Below, piece after piece: positions 32,597-42,800 of a stretch of 64,000 nucleotides of DNA. Origin of the DNA: Sandaracinus amylolyticus. GTDB lineage: Bacteria; Myxococcota_A; Polyangia; Polyangiales; Sandaracinaceae. The notes under the pieces were generated by a model. That model was not told the DNA's origin, did not search any database, and saw nothing but the letters and a program-made list of their open reading frames with translations. The stretch's first letter is position 1; the number at the start of each line of letters is the position of its first letter. The stretch is from the NCBI RefSeq assembly GCF_021631985.1, contig NZ_CP070225.1, positions 7,440,001 through 7,504,000 on the forward strand, given 5' to 3'. Both the position numbers and the translations under genes were made by a program.

Positions 32597-33616
32597 TCAC
32601 TCGGGCTCCCCTGCCCCGGTGACCTTCGCGTCGGATGAGGGCGCAGCGTCGGCATCCGCCTCGGGTGCCACCAGCACCCGCGTCGCCCCCGGCAGCACGC
32701 GATAGCGCGCGCGCTCGATCACGGCCACCTCGCCGTCGACGTTCACGTGCGTCGGCCGGTCGAACCGCAGATCGATCTCCGACGCGCGGAAGCCCACGAC
32801 ACGGTCGTCCTCGAGGTGCGTGCCTCCCGAGATCTCGAGCAGCACGCGCGCGAGCCCGAGCGTGTTCGCGTCCTGCACCACGAACGCATCGAGCCATCCG
32901 TCGTCGCACTGCGCGAAGGGCGCGAGCGGCTTGCCGCCGCCGAACGTCTGCGCGTTGCACACCGCGAACATCGCGATCGTGCCGCGCCACGTGAGCATCC
33001 CCTCGGGTGTCTTCGCGGTGAGCTCGACGCCGACGCCCGCGTGATCGAGCAGCGCACGCGAGCCCGCGACCAAGTACGCGAGCCGGCCCGCGAGCGACTT
33101 CGCCTCCTGGGACGTCGCCTCGGACGCCTCGGCGAAGAGGCCACCGGCCGAGACGTTCGCGAACAGGCGATCGTCGAGCAGCCCGAGATCGATGATCCGT
33201 GCCTCGCTGCGCGCGAGCCGATCCGCGGCCTCCTCGAGCGAGGTGCCGAGCCCGAGCGTGCCCGCGAGATCGTTGCCGGTGCCGGCCGGGAGCACACCGA
33301 ACACGCTGCGCGCGAGCGCGCCCGGCACCGACGCGACGCCGTTGATCACGTTGTTGAGCGTCCCGTCCCCGCCGAGCACCACGAACGTGCGCACGTCGCG
33401 GAGCGCGGCCTCGCGGGCGATCGCCTCGGCGTCGTGCTCGAGCGTGCAGATCTCCGCGTCGAGCGAGGGCCAGCGCGCGCGCAGCCGCTCGACGAGCAGC
33501 GCGTGCATCGTCGCGCCGAGCCCCTTCCCGGAGCTCGGGTTCACGATCATCGTCGCGCGCTCGCGCTCCTTCTCGGGCTCGGGACGAACCGGAGAGATCG
33601 AGGCGTCGGGCGTCAT
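32597..33616 (-). CDS. Diacylglycerol/lipid kinase family protein
   Basis: 339 residues. The family signatures are INVNPSSGKG-like (here MIVNPSSGKGLG) and GGDGTLNNVINGV, then LPAGTGNDLAGTLG, and a C-terminal beta domain (VNVDGEVAVIERARYRVLPG). These enzymes phosphorylate diacylglycerol or related lipids with ATP and help recycle membrane lipids. The C-terminus ends in an acidic/Ala tail. ATG 33616 is taken; the ribosome binding site is weak. It sits in a regulatory stretch but is not clearly in an operon. Confidence 0.85.
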   Translation of the reverse strand: MTPDASISPVRPEPEKERERATMIVNPSSGKGLGATMHALLVERLRARWPSLDAEICTLEHDAEAIAREAALRDVRTFVVLGGDGTLNNVINGVASVPGALARSVFGVLPAGTGNDLAGTLGLGTSLEEAADRLARSEARIIDLGLLDDRLFANVSAGGLFAEASEATSQEAKSLAGRLAYLVAGSRALLDHAGVGVELTAKTPEGMLTWRGTIAMFAVCNAQTFGGGKPLAPFAQCDDGWLDAFVVQDANTLGLARVLLEISGGTHLEDDRVVGFRASEIDLRFDRPTHVNVDGEVAVIERARYRVLPGATRVLVAPEADADAAPSSDAKVTGAGEPE

Positions 33617-33845
33617 CACGGAGCGTGGAGTTGCAGCGCACGTGCCGCGCGGAGACGCATGATCGCGGGCTCGCGCGAGCGTGCGGAGACCAGCGCGACA
33701 CACGTGGGGCGCAAGCCCCCGCCGCCTTTCGAGCGCGTGGCGCGCACTCGACGGCGCGACGCGCTGCGGCACCGCGATTGCTCGGTGTCCACGCGGACGC
33801 TTCGTCGCGAACGACGCGCGAACGTACCGGACAGAGAGGCCACCA

Positions 33846-34013
33846 ATGACTCGACTCTTCGTGCTCCTCACGTTCCTCGCGTTCGCTCCACCGGGGCTCG
33901 GCTTCTCGCGCTCGCAGCACGACGAGCCCCGACACGAACGAATGGACGAGCGCGTGCGCTCCGCCGCGGCGGCGGACGGCGCAGAGGTCGATCACGACCA
34001 CGAGGTCCCCTGA
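33846..34013 (+). CDS. Small secreted hypothetical protein
   Basis: 55 residues: a signal peptide (LFVLLTFLAFAPPGLGF) followed by a highly charged, His/Asp/Glu-rich mature part ending in DHDHEVP, which might bind metal. It lacks a lipobox Cys. It is followed after 37 nt by the histidine kinase gene at 34051. The frame has high-GC third positions, but the size is small, so the call is tentative. Confidence 0.4.
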   Translation: MTRLFVLLTFLAFAPPGLGFSRSQHDEPRHERMDERVRSAAAADGAEVDHDHEVP

Positions 34014-34050
34014 GCGCGCGGCGGTGTGCGCGCACGTACGGGAGGCAACG

Positions 34051-34752
<702 letters not shown>

Positions 34753-34776
34753 GCACGCGCGAGACGGAGGACCGAG

Positions 34777-35808
34777 ATGGCTGGAGCACAGCACACCGAG
34801 CTCCCGCGCACGACCATTCCGCGCGCGACGCTCTCGCGGGCGGCCGAGCTCGACGAGGCGCTCGCTCGCGTCGAGCAGGTCTGGCATCGCGTGCTCGGCA
34901 CGCGCGAGGCGCCGCGCGCGCTCGATGCCGCGCACCACGACCTCGACATCGCGCTGATCGGACGGCTCGGCTACTACGTCGACGCGCACGCGAAGGGGCG
35001 GCCGATCGTGCTGCTCCACGGCATCCACGCGGCCGCGTCGGCGTACGACGTGAAGCCGCTCTTCGATGCGTTCCGCGGCGAGCGCCCGGTGTACGCGCCC
35101 GATCTGCCGGGCTTCGGCACGTCCGAGCGCGGCCCGAACCAGTACTGCCCGATGCTCTACGCGAAGGCGCTCAAGCGCTTCCTCGTCGACGTCGTGACGC
35201 CGCGCGAGGAGCCGGTCGACGTGGTCGCGCTGTCGCTGTCCAGCGAGATCGCGGCGCGCGTCGCGATCGACTCCCCGCACCTCTTCCGCACGCTGACGAT
35301 GATCTCGCCGACCGGGCTCGGCTCGCGCACGCCGCGCATCGATCCCCGGCGCGCGGCGCGCATCGAGCGGATGCTCGATCTCCCGCTCTGGGCCTCACCG
35401 CTCTATCGCGTGCTCACGTCGCGCCGGAGCGTGAAGTACTTCCTCGACAAGAGCTTCCACGGCCGCGCGCCCAAGGCGTACGTCGATCACGCGGTGCGCA
35501 CGGCGCGCGTGCACGGGGCGCATCACGCGCCCTTCGCGTTCGTCGCGGGGCAGCTCTTCACGAGCAACGCGCGCGAGACGCTCTACGAGCGCCTCCGCGT
35601 GCCCACGCTCGTGCTCTACGACCGCGACCCCCACAGCGACTTCGCGCAGCTCGACGGGCTCGAGCGGCGCAACCGCGCGGTGCGCGCGCACCGCGTTCCC
35701 GGCACGCGTGGACTGCCGCACTTCGAGCGGTGCCACGAGGTCGTGCAGACCATCCGCGATCTCCAGGAGGAGACCCGGCGTGGAGAGGAATCGGAGATTC
35801 GTGCGTGA
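34777..35808 (+). CDS. Alpha/beta hydrolase with atypical nucleophile elbow
   Basis: 343 residues. An N-terminal helical extension of about 65 residues precedes a standard fold: GRPIVLLHGIHAAASAYD (HG oxyanion motif), YAPDLPGFGTSERG, and a strand-turn VVALSLSSEIAARVA where GxSxG is expected; the first and last Gly are lost. Candidate acid and His residues are in YDRDPHSDF and GLPHFERC. ATG 34777 has GGAGG upstream. The gene overlaps the phospholipase D-like gene, so the two probably act on related lipids. The substrate is unknown. Confidence 0.75.
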   Translation: MAGAQHTELPRTTIPRATLSRAAELDEALARVEQVWHRVLGTREAPRALDAAHHDLDIALIGRLGYYVDAHAKGRPIVLLHGIHAAASAYDVKPLFDAFRGERPVYAPDLPGFGTSERGPNQYCPMLYAKALKRFLVDVVTPREEPVDVVALSLSSEIAARVAIDSPHLFRTLTMISPTGLGSRTPRIDPRRAARIERMLDLPLWASPLYRVLTSRRSVKYFLDKSFHGRAPKAYVDHAVRTARVHGAHHAPFAFVAGQLFTSNARETLYERLRVPTLVLYDRDPHSDFAQLDGLERRNRAVRAHRVPGTRGLPHFERCHEVVQTIRDLQEETRRGEESEIRA

Positions 35809-37336
35809 CATCGTGAAGGTCGGCGAGACGTGCAGCGCGCTCGCTCCCTCGTGGAGCGGCGTGATCGTCGATGCCGACGACTACTACCGAGCGCTCGCCG
35901 ACGCGATCGAGTCGGCGCGCGCGTACGTGCTGATCGCGGGCTGGCAGCTCGAGAGCAGCGTGTGGATGCGACGGCGCGACGAGGACGAGGAGCGCCCGCG
36001 CACGTTCCGCGAGATCGTGCGCGCCGCGGTGACGCGCAACCCCGAGCTGCGCGTGTACGTGCTCGCGTGGGACTGGTCGAGCGTCTACGCGCTCGATCGC
36101 GAGTGGGCGACGTCGGACAAGCTGCGCTCGGCGGGCCGAGGGCGCCTCCGCTTCCTCTACGACGCGAACCACGCGCCCGGCGCGAGCCACCACGAGAAGC
36201 TCGCGATCGTCGACGGCCACACCGCGTGGGTCGGGGGCATCGACGTCAGCGAGCACCGCTGGGATCAGCGCAGCCACTTCGATCAGAACCCGATGCGCTT
36301 CGACGGCAAGGGCGCGCTCTACCTGCCCTACCACGACGTGCAGGCGGTCACGCGCGGGCCGATCGTCCGGCACCTCGTCGAGCACTTCGTCGACCGCTGG
36401 GTCGCGGCGGGCGGCGATCCGATGGTGCTCGTGCCCGAGCCGATCCCGGAGTCCCCTCCGTTCGCGCACGTTCCGCTCGGACAGGGAGCCGTGGCGCTCA
36501 CCCGCACGCGCGGCGCGACGGTGGTGCCGATGCGCGAGCCGGTGCGCGAGATCCGCGCGCTCTACGATCGCGTGCTGCGTGGCGCGCAGCGACTCGTCTA
36601 CATCGAGTCGCAGTACGTCACCGCGCGCGTGATCGTCGAGGCGCTCGCCGATCGCATGCGCGATCGCAGCCGCGGCCCGCTCGAGGTCGTCGTGGTGGTC
36701 CCGTGGTGCCTCGAGGGGCGCATGGAGAAGGCGGCGATCGAGGGCCCGCAGCGCATCGCGCTCTCGGTGCTGGGGCGCATCGCGAAGGAGAACGGCCACG
36801 CGATGGGCGTCTACTCGCCGTGCGTTCCGCGCAAGGAGGAGGGCGAGCGCGGGCCCTGCCCGACCTACATCCACAGCAAGCTGATGATCGTCGACGATCG
36901 ATTCCTCACGATCGGCTCGGCGAACGCGACGAATCGCAGCATGGGGCTCGACACCGAGCTCAACCTCGCGTGGGCCACCGACGACGAGCACGACGAGATC
37001 GCGCGCGGCATCCGCACGCTGCGCGTCTCGCTCATGGCCGAGCACGCCGGGGTCACGCCGGACGAAGCGGTGCGCGATCTCGGGCCCATCGAGGGGCTCG
37101 TCGCGCGCGTCGACGCGCTCACCGCGGGCGAGCGGCCGCGGATACGCCCCGCGCCCCTCGATCCCGATCTGGCGCTGGCCGATCAGGGCCCGATGGACGA
37201 TCTCTTCGCGAGCATCGGCGACCCCGAGACCGCGGCGTTCGACGAGGGCCTCTTCGAAGAGATCCTCGAGCGCCCGCACGGCATCGTCGCGCGCGTCGTC
37301 ACCGCGCTGCAGTCGGTCGCCGGCGCGCGCGGATGA
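35780..37336 (+). CDS. Phospholipase D/cardiolipin synthase-like protein
   Basis: 518 residues with two HKD motifs: HHEKLAIVDGHTAWVGG near residue 138 and YIHSKLMIVDD near residue 365. Both H, K and D residues are present in each, so it should be active as a phosphatidyltransferase or hydrolase. There is no transmembrane helix, so it is probably a cytosolic PLD-type enzyme rather than the membrane ClsA form. GTG 35780 is chosen (AGGAGG upstream); GTG 35801 is possible. It overlaps the hydrolase gene by 29 nt, suggesting coupling. Confidence 0.85.
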   Translation: MERNRRFVRDIVKVGETCSALAPSWSGVIVDADDYYRALADAIESARAYVLIAGWQLESSVWMRRRDEDEERPRTFREIVRAAVTRNPELRVYVLAWDWSSVYALDREWATSDKLRSAGRGRLRFLYDANHAPGASHHEKLAIVDGHTAWVGGIDVSEHRWDQRSHFDQNPMRFDGKGALYLPYHDVQAVTRGPIVRHLVEHFVDRWVAAGGDPMVLVPEPIPESPPFAHVPLGQGAVALTRTRGATVVPMREPVREIRALYDRVLRGAQRLVYIESQYVTARVIVEALADRMRDRSRGPLEVVVVVPWCLEGRMEKAAIEGPQRIALSVLGRIAKENGHAMGVYSPCVPRKEEGERGPCPTYIHSKLMIVDDRFLTIGSANATNRSMGLDTELNLAWATDDEHDEIARGIRTLRVSLMAEHAGVTPDEAVRDLGPIEGLVARVDALTAGERPRIRPAPLDPDLALADQGPMDDLFASIGDPETAAFDEGLFEEILERPHGIVARVVTALQSVAGARG

Positions 37337-37350
37337 CGACTCGTGAGGAG

Positions 37351-37449
37351 GAGGAGAGCAGGAGTCTCAGAAAGACCACCGACTCGAGCACATTCGGATT
37401 CGAGCCGTGCTCGTGTGTTCCCGAGATCGTTCGTCCTCCTGCTCTCCTC
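37351..37449. terminator. Nested inverted repeats between convergent genes
   Basis: An outer pair GAGGAGAGCAGGAG (37351-37364) and CTCCTGCTCTCCTC (37436-37449) encloses an inner pair CGAGCAC (37385-37391) and GTGCTCG (37407-37413). The structure fills the gap between the stop of the PLD-like gene and the stop of the convergent TrpB2 gene, fitting a two-way terminator. Confidence 0.55.
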
Positions 37450-37473
37450 GGCGGAATTCCTCTTCTCTGCTCG

Positions 37474-38829
37474 TCAGAGATCGATCTTCGGGAGGTGCTC
37501 CATCGCCTTTGCGACTGCCTCGCTCGGATAGTCGTAGTCCTCGAGCTGGCCTGCGAGATAGGCGTCGTACGCGCCGAGATCGAAATGACCGTGGCCGCTC
37601 AGGTTGAAGAGCACGACGCGCGTCGTGCCCTCGGCGTCGGCCTTCTTCGCCTCTTCGATCGCGGCGCGCACCGCATGTGACGACTCGGGCGCGGGCACGA
37701 TGCCCTCCGACCGCGCGAACGTGAGCGCGGCCTCGAAGCACGCGCGCTGCGGGTGCGCGACCGCCTCGATCAAGCCCATGTCGAGCAGCTTCGACACCAG
37801 CGGCGCCGCGCCGTGATAACGCAGGCCGCCGGCGTGGATGCCCGGCGGCATGAAGTCGTGACCGAGCGTGTGCATCTTCACGATCGGCGTCATTCCGACC
37901 GTGTCGCCGTAGTCGAACGCATAGACACCCTTCGTCAGCGAAGGGCAGCTCGTCGGCTCCGACGCGACCAGCCGCACGTTCTTGCCGTTCATCTTGTCGC
38001 GCACGAACGGGATCGCGATGCCCGCGAAATTGCTGCCACCGCCGTGGCATCCGATGACGACGTCGGGATACTCACCCGCCAGCTTCATCTGCAGCTGCGC
38101 CTCGAGCCCGATCACGGTCTGATGCAGACACACGTGATTGAGCACCGAGCCCAGCGCGTACTTCGTGTCGTCGTGCGTCGCCGCGTCCTCGACCGCCTCG
38201 GAGATCGCGATGCCCAGCGATCCCTGGCTGTCTGGCGTGACCTCGAGGATCTTCCGCCCGGCGTGGGTGCGCGAGCTCGGCGACGCGAACACCTCCGCGC
38301 CCCACACCTGCATCATCGAGCGTCGATAGGGCTTCTGCTGATGGCTCACCTTCACCATGTAGACGGTGACCTGCAGCCCGAATCGCGACGCTGCGAACGA
38401 GAGCGACGAGCCCCACTGTCCCGCACCCGTCTCGGTCGCGAGCCGCTTCACGCCCTCTCGCGCGTTGTAATAGGCCTGCGCGACTGCGGTGTTGGGCTTG
38501 TGACTGCCCGACGGACTGACACCCTCGTATTTGTAATAGATGTGCGAGCGAGTCCCGATCGCGCGCTCCAGCGCATGCGCGCGGAAGAGCGGAGTCGGGC
38601 GCCAGAGCCCGAGCACGTCGCGCACCTCGTCGGGGATCGCGATCTCGCGCTGGCCGCTCATCTCCTGCTCGATGATCGCCATCGGGAAGAGCGGCGCGAG
38701 ATCGCTCGGACCGACCGGCTGCTTCGTCGCGGGGTGCAGCACCGGCGCGGGCGGCGATCCGAGATCCGCGAGGATGTTGTACCAGTGGCGCGGGATCTCG
38801 GTCTCGGGCAACAAATACTTGGTCGTCAA
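37474..38829 (-). CDS. trpB2: TrpB2-type tryptophan synthase beta-like enzyme
   Basis: 451 residues, the usual length of the TrpB2 (TrpB-related) group, longer than ordinary TrpB. The PLP Lys111 lies in [18 protein letters not shown] and [11 protein letters not shown] form the active-site and phosphate loops. These enzymes condense indole with serine, or in some species phosphoserine, to give tryptophan. The start is TTG 38829, preceded by GAGGAGGGG at good spacing; no ATG is available nearby. No trpA is adjacent, as is usual for this group. It lies downstream of metK on the same strand behind a hairpin. Confidence 0.85.
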   Translation of the reverse strand: MTTKYLLPETEIPRHWYNILADLGSPPAPVLHPATKQPVGPSDLAPLFPMAIIEQEMSGQREIAIPDEVRDVLGLWRPTPLFRAHALERAIGTRSHIYYKYEGVSPSGSHKPNTAVAQAYYNAREGVKRLATETGAGQWGSSLSFAASRFGLQVTVYMVKVSHQQKPYRRSMMQVWGAEVFASPSSRTHAGRKILEVTPDSQGSLGIAISEAVEDAATHDDTKYALGSVLNHVCLHQTVIGLEAQLQMKLAGEYPDVVIGCHGGGSNFAGIAIPFVRDKMNGKNVRLVASEPTSCPSLTKGVYAFDYGDTVGMTPIVKMHTLGHDFMPPGIHAGGLRYHGAAPLVSKLLDMGLIEAVAHPQRACFEAALTFARSEGIVPAPESSHAVRAAIEEAKKADAEGTTRVVLFNLSGHGHFDLGAYDAYLAGQLEDYDYPSEAVAKAMEHLPKIDL

Positions 38830-38905
38830 GGTCCCCTCCTCGGCGTGGGCCGAGCGGAGATGGTCGACGACCCCGCGGACGACGCGCAACAGGGCCCCAG
38901 ACGCG

Positions 38906-38970
38906 CGAAGGCCGCGCCCGGATCGCCCGGTGCGCGGCCTTCGTGGTGCTCTCGCTCGCTCGAGCGAGCG
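38906..38970 (-). terminator. metK terminator hairpin and adjacent palindrome
   Basis: CGAAGGCCGCGC (38906-38917) pairs perfectly with GCGCGGCCTTCG (38932-38943), a 12-bp stem with a 14-nt loop. Closer to the metK stop, CGCTCGCTCGAGCGAGCG (38953-38970) is a perfect 18-bp palindrome. The hairpin should end the metK transcript, 36 nt after its stop. The palindrome could contribute a second stem. Confidence 0.65.
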
Positions 38971-38978
38971 CGTCGCGA

Positions 38979-40247
38979 TCAGGCCTCCGCGGCCTTGCCC
39001 GACGCCTTCTTCTTCGCGGGCTTCGCGGCCTTGTCGCCGTGCGCGCCGTTCGAGATCGACGTCGCCTTCGCCGCCTTCTTGCCGCCGAGGAGGCGATCCG
39101 CGAGCTCCGCCGCGCGATCGGTCTTCTCCCAGGTGAACGAGCCCTTCTCGGTGCGGCCGAAGTGACCGTACGCCGCCGTCGGGCGGTACATCGGCTTCAG
39201 CAGATCGAGCGTCTCGATCAGCGCGCGCGGGCGGAAGTCGAACATGTCGCTGACCGCCGCGGCGATCTTCGCGTCCTCGACCTTGCCGGTGCCGAACGTC
39301 GACACGTACACGCCCATCGGCTTCGCCACGCCGATCGCGTACGCGACCTGCACCTCGGCGCGCGATGCGACGCCGCTCGCGACGATGTTCTTCGCGACGT
39401 AGCGCGCGAAGTACGCGGCCGAGCGATCGACCTTGCTCGGATCCTTGCCGCTGAACGCGCCGCCACCGTGACGGCCCATGCCGCCGTAGGTGTCCACGAT
39501 GATCTTGCGCCCGGTGAGGCCGGCGTCGCCGACCGGGCCACCGATGACGAAGCGACCCGTCGGGTTGACGAAGATCTTCGTCTTCTTGTCGATCATGTTC
39601 GCCGGGCAGACCTTGAGGATCACTTCCTCGGTCATCGCCTCGACGATCTTCTTCGTCTTGATGTCGGGCGAGTGCTGCGTGCTGACGACGATCGCGTCGA
39701 GGCGCGCGGGCTTGCCGTCGGGGCCGTACTCGACGGTGACCTGGGTCTTGCCGTCGGGGCGGAGCCACGGGAGCGTGCCGTTCTTGCGAACCTTCGCGAG
39801 GCGCTGCGCGAGGCGGTGCGCCAGCTGGATCGGCATCGGCATCAGCTCGGGCGTCTCGTCGCACGCGTAGCCGAACATGAGGCCCTGGTCGCCCGCGCCC
39901 TGGTCCTTCGAGAGCGAGGTCTCGATGTTCACGCCCTGCGCGATGTCCGGCGACTGCTGCTCGATCGCGGTCAGGATCGCGCAGTGCTCCCAGTCGAAGC
40001 CGCACTCCGCCGTGTAGCCGATCTCCTTGATCGCGGCGCGGATGATCTTCGGGAAGTCGATCACGGCCTTCGTCGTGATCTCGCCCGCGACGATCGCGTA
40101 GCCGGTCTTCACCATCGTCTCGCACGCAACGCGCGCGCGCGCGTCCTTCTCGAGGATCGCGTCGAGGACGGAGTCGGAGATCGCGTCGCAGAGCTTGTCG
40201 GGATGGCCTTCGGTGACCGACTCCGAGGTGAAGAGATATCCGGACAT
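38979..40247 (-). CDS. metK: S-adenosylmethionine synthetase
   Basis: 422 residues containing all MetK signatures: [23 protein letters not shown] at the N-terminus, [12 protein letters not shown], and [16 protein letters not shown]. The enzyme makes SAM from methionine and ATP, the cofactor for the radical SAM enzymes and methyltransferases at the left of this window. The last 30 residues are a Lys/Ala extension ([16 protein letters not shown]) beyond the usual end. ATG 40247. The 190-nt divergent region to the next gene has no confident SAM riboswitch. Confidence 0.95.
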   Translation of the reverse strand: MSGYLFTSESVTEGHPDKLCDAISDSVLDAILEKDARARVACETMVKTGYAIVAGEITTKAVIDFPKIIRAAIKEIGYTAECGFDWEHCAILTAIEQQSPDIAQGVNIETSLSKDQGAGDQGLMFGYACDETPELMPMPIQLAHRLAQRLAKVRKNGTLPWLRPDGKTQVTVEYGPDGKPARLDAIVVSTQHSPDIKTKKIVEAMTEEVILKVCPANMIDKKTKIFVNPTGRFVIGGPVGDAGLTGRKIIVDTYGGMGRHGGGAFSGKDPSKVDRSAAYFARYVAKNIVASGVASRAEVQVAYAIGVAKPMGVYVSTFGTGKVEDAKIAAAVSDMFDFRPRALIETLDLLKPMYRPTAAYGHFGRTEKGSFTWEKTDRAAELADRLLGGKKAAKATSISNGAHGDKAAKPAKKKASGKAAEA

Positions 40248-40437
40248 CTGAGCTTCGACCCTTTCTTCTTCGCGCGTCGAACGTGCGTGGCGGCCCGGGC
40301 TCCGGGCGGCGCGTTCATAAGGGGATTCGCGGGCGCAGTCAATGTGCGCACCTCTCTCTGCGAGCGCGCTCCCCCCCGTGGTGGGGGCGAGGTGCATTCG
40401 TGTACTCTCGCTGCCCTAGCCGAGAGGTGGATCGGGG

Positions 40438-42618
40438 ATGTCTTTGCGAGCATTGGGTTGGCTCGTTCTCTTGACTTGTGCAGGCGCAAGCATCGCGGGC
40501 TGCGCCGACGGAGGAGACGGAGGAGGCGGAGGTCGACGCGACGCATCGAGCGGGCAGACCGACGGAGGCACACGAGACTCGGGCAGCACCGGCGAGTGCA
40601 CGCGCGACGACGAGTGCGAGGACGACGGGATCTTCTGCAACGGCACGGTCATCTGCCGGGAGTCCCGCTGCATCGCGAGCGGGATCCCGACCTGCGACGA
40701 CGCGGTCGCGTGCACCGTCGACAGCTGCGACCCGACCGCGGACGCCTGTCAGAACGTGCCCGACGACTCGGCGTGTCCCGACGAGCTGACGTGCTTCTTG
40801 CGCGTGGGCTGCAGCGACGCGCCCGCGTGCGAGTTCGACAGCGACTGCGCGGACGACGGCGTCTTCTGCAACGGCGTCGAGACCTGCGTCGAGATGGAAG
40901 GCCGACGTCAGTGCCGCAGCTCGGGCACGCGCGACTGCGCCGACGCGAACAGCTGCAGCGCGGACGAGTGCAACGACGCGTTGGCCGCCTGCGTGAACAC
41001 GGTCTACCCCGACGTGCTGACGAATCCCGCGCACTGCGGCACGGGCTCCGACGACTGCGTGGTGTGCCCGGCTCCTGCCACGGGCGCGATGCACGTCGTG
41101 ACGGCCTGCACCGAAGGCGGGTGCGGGTTCTTGTGCGAGGAGGGTTGGTTCGACACCGACTCGAACCTCGCGAACGGCTGCGAGTGCGGCTCGGATCCCG
41201 GATCGGTCGACGATCCCGACGACTCGTTCACCGACACGAACTGCGACGGCATCGACGGCGACGCCGCGCACGCGATCTTCGTCGCGCCGAGCGGTCGCGA
41301 CACGCAGCCGGGCACGCGCACGCAGCCCAAGCGCACGCTCGCGGCGGCGATCACCGCCGCGACGGCGATGGGCTTCGATGTCTACGTCGGCGTCGGTGAC
41401 TACACGATCACGTCGACGCTCCAGCTCGCGAACGGCGTGAGCATCTACGGCGGCTACGACGCCGCGGCGAGCTGGGCGCGCTCCGACTCGACGATCGCGC
41501 ACATCTCGGGCCCTGCCACGGCCGTCCGCGCACAGGGCATCTCGACGCCGACCGTCGTCGATCGCATCGACGTGACCGCGGCGAGCAACGTGGCGCCGGG
41601 CGGGGCGAGCATCGCGGTGCACGCGATCGACGCGCCGGGGCTGATCTGGCGCGTGGGCGTCGTCGAGGCGGGCCAGGGCGGCGCGGGCACCGGAGGCACC
41701 GGCGGCACGCGCGGCGACCCGGGCGGCGACGGAAACCCGAGCGTCGGCGGCGTGGAGTACGGCGGCGGCTGCCTCGGGATCGGCTGCTCGACGAACACGC
41801 GACCGGGCCAGCAGCCCGGCGGGACGAGCAGCTGTGGTCGTACCGGCGGCAACGGAGGCACCGGCGGCGGCGCGAACGGCGGCGGCAGCAACGGCACGAC
41901 CGGCGCGGGCGGCACGATGGCGGGCCCGGGCGCGGGCAGCGCCGAGCAGAACGGCGGCTCGGGCGCCAACGGAACGGGCGGCGGCGCAGGCACCGAGGGC
42001 GGGGCAGGAAGCGCGGCGGGCTCGATCGTCGGCGACGGATGGCAGCCCGGCAACGGCGGCAACGGCGGCACCGGCACGCACGGCAACGGCGGCGGCGGTG
42101 GCGGTGGCGGTGGCGGTGACACGCCCGGCGCGTGCGAGTGCAACTCGAGCGGCGACACCGGTGCGGGCGGCGGCGCGGGCGGGTGCGGCGGCACCGGCGG
42201 CAATGGCGGTGGTGGCGGCGGAGCGTCGTTCGGCTTCTTGATCGTGCGCTCCGATCTCACGCTCGAGCTGCTCGAGATTCGCACCAGCGTGGGCGGCGAC
42301 GGCGGCACCGGCGGCACCGGCGGCAACGGCGGTGACGGGGGGGACGGCGGGCTCGGCAGCGCCGAGGCCGGCTGGACCGGATCGCGCGACGACGACTCGC
42401 AGGGACGCGGCGGTGGAGGCGGTGACGGCGGCAACGGTGGCCGCGGCGGTCATGGCGGTGGCGGTGGCGGCGGCCCGACCGCCGGCATCGCACGCGACGC
42501 GGGCTCCTCGATCTCCGTCTCGCTGATCAGCTACACCCGCGGCAGCTCGGGCATCGGCGGAGACAGCGCGGGCAACCGCGGCCAGCGCGGCGCGAGCATG
42601 GACGAGCTGGTGCTCTGA
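40438..42618 (+). CDS. Gly-rich lipoprotein with Cys-rich and parallel-beta regions
   Basis: 726 residues. A lipobox ends at Cys22 (SIAGC), then a Gly/Asp/Ser linker. A Cys-rich part (55-230) has repeats of the type EDDGIFCNGTVIC and ADDGVFCNGVETC. A DUF1565-like segment (APSGRDTQPGTRTQPKRTL, then VSIYGGYDAA) suggests a right-handed beta-helix. From about 405 to 700 the chain is extremely Gly-rich, with GG/GTGG/GNGG repeats like mycobacterial PGRS regions. ATG 40438. It is probably a surface structural or adhesion protein. Function is not assigned. Confidence 0.75.
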   Translation: MSLRALGWLVLLTCAGASIAGCADGGDGGGGGRRDASSGQTDGGTRDSGSTGECTRDDECEDDGIFCNGTVICRESRCIASGIPTCDDAVACTVDSCDPTADACQNVPDDSACPDELTCFLRVGCSDAPACEFDSDCADDGVFCNGVETCVEMEGRRQCRSSGTRDCADANSCSADECNDALAACVNTVYPDVLTNPAHCGTGSDDCVVCPAPATGAMHVVTACTEGGCGFLCEEGWFDTDSNLANGCECGSDPGSVDDPDDSFTDTNCDGIDGDAAHAIFVAPSGRDTQPGTRTQPKRTLAAAITAATAMGFDVYVGVGDYTITSTLQLANGVSIYGGYDAAASWARSDSTIAHISGPATAVRAQGISTPTVVDRIDVTAASNVAPGGASIAVHAIDAPGLIWRVGVVEAGQGGAGTGGTGGTRGDPGGDGNPSVGGVEYGGGCLGIGCSTNTRPGQQPGGTSSCGRTGGNGGTGGGANGGGSNGTTGAGGTMAGPGAGSAEQNGGSGANGTGGGAGTEGGAGSAAGSIVGDGWQPGNGGNGGTGTHGNGGGGGGGGGGDTPGACECNSSGDTGAGGGAGGCGGTGGNGGGGGGASFGFLIVRSDLTLELLEIRTSVGGDGGTGGTGGNGGDGGDGGLGSAEAGWTGSRDDDSQGRGGGGGDGGNGGRGGHGGGGGGGPTAGIARDAGSSISVSLISYTRGSSGIGGDSAGNRGQRGASMDELVL

Positions 42619-42629
42619 TCGAGTGACAT

Positions 42630-42662
42630 TCGAGGCCCGGCGGGGTGCCCGCCGGGCCTCGA
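42630..42662. terminator. Strong 15-bp hairpin between convergent genes
   Basis: TCGAGGCCCGGCGGG (42630-42644) pairs perfectly with CCCGCCGGGCCTCGA (42648-42662) through a GTG loop. It begins 12 nt after the Gly-rich lipoprotein stop. It is the most stable hairpin noticed in the window and probably terminates the rightward transcript. Confidence 0.75.
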
Positions 42663-42800
42663 CGCGCTCGAGTGCTGTGCGGTTGTCGCCACCCGCAACG
42701 TGGCGTCGAATTCGCCGCAACGCGTAAGCGCGGGCGGCTCCGTACCGCACTGCGTGACGAGCACCGTACGAACCGGATCCGCCCGCGGAACGATCGCTCG

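Noticed and set aside
40248-40437. Possible SAM riboswitch upstream of metK
   Set aside because: A GCCCGG-AGC-CCGGGC stem is present, but no conserved core of any SAM riboswitch class could be recognised by eye.
41454-42434. Proline-rich frame on the minus strand across the Gly-rich lipoprotein
   Set aside because: It is the complement of Gly codons (GGC/GCC read as Pro and Ala) and has no ribosome binding site.
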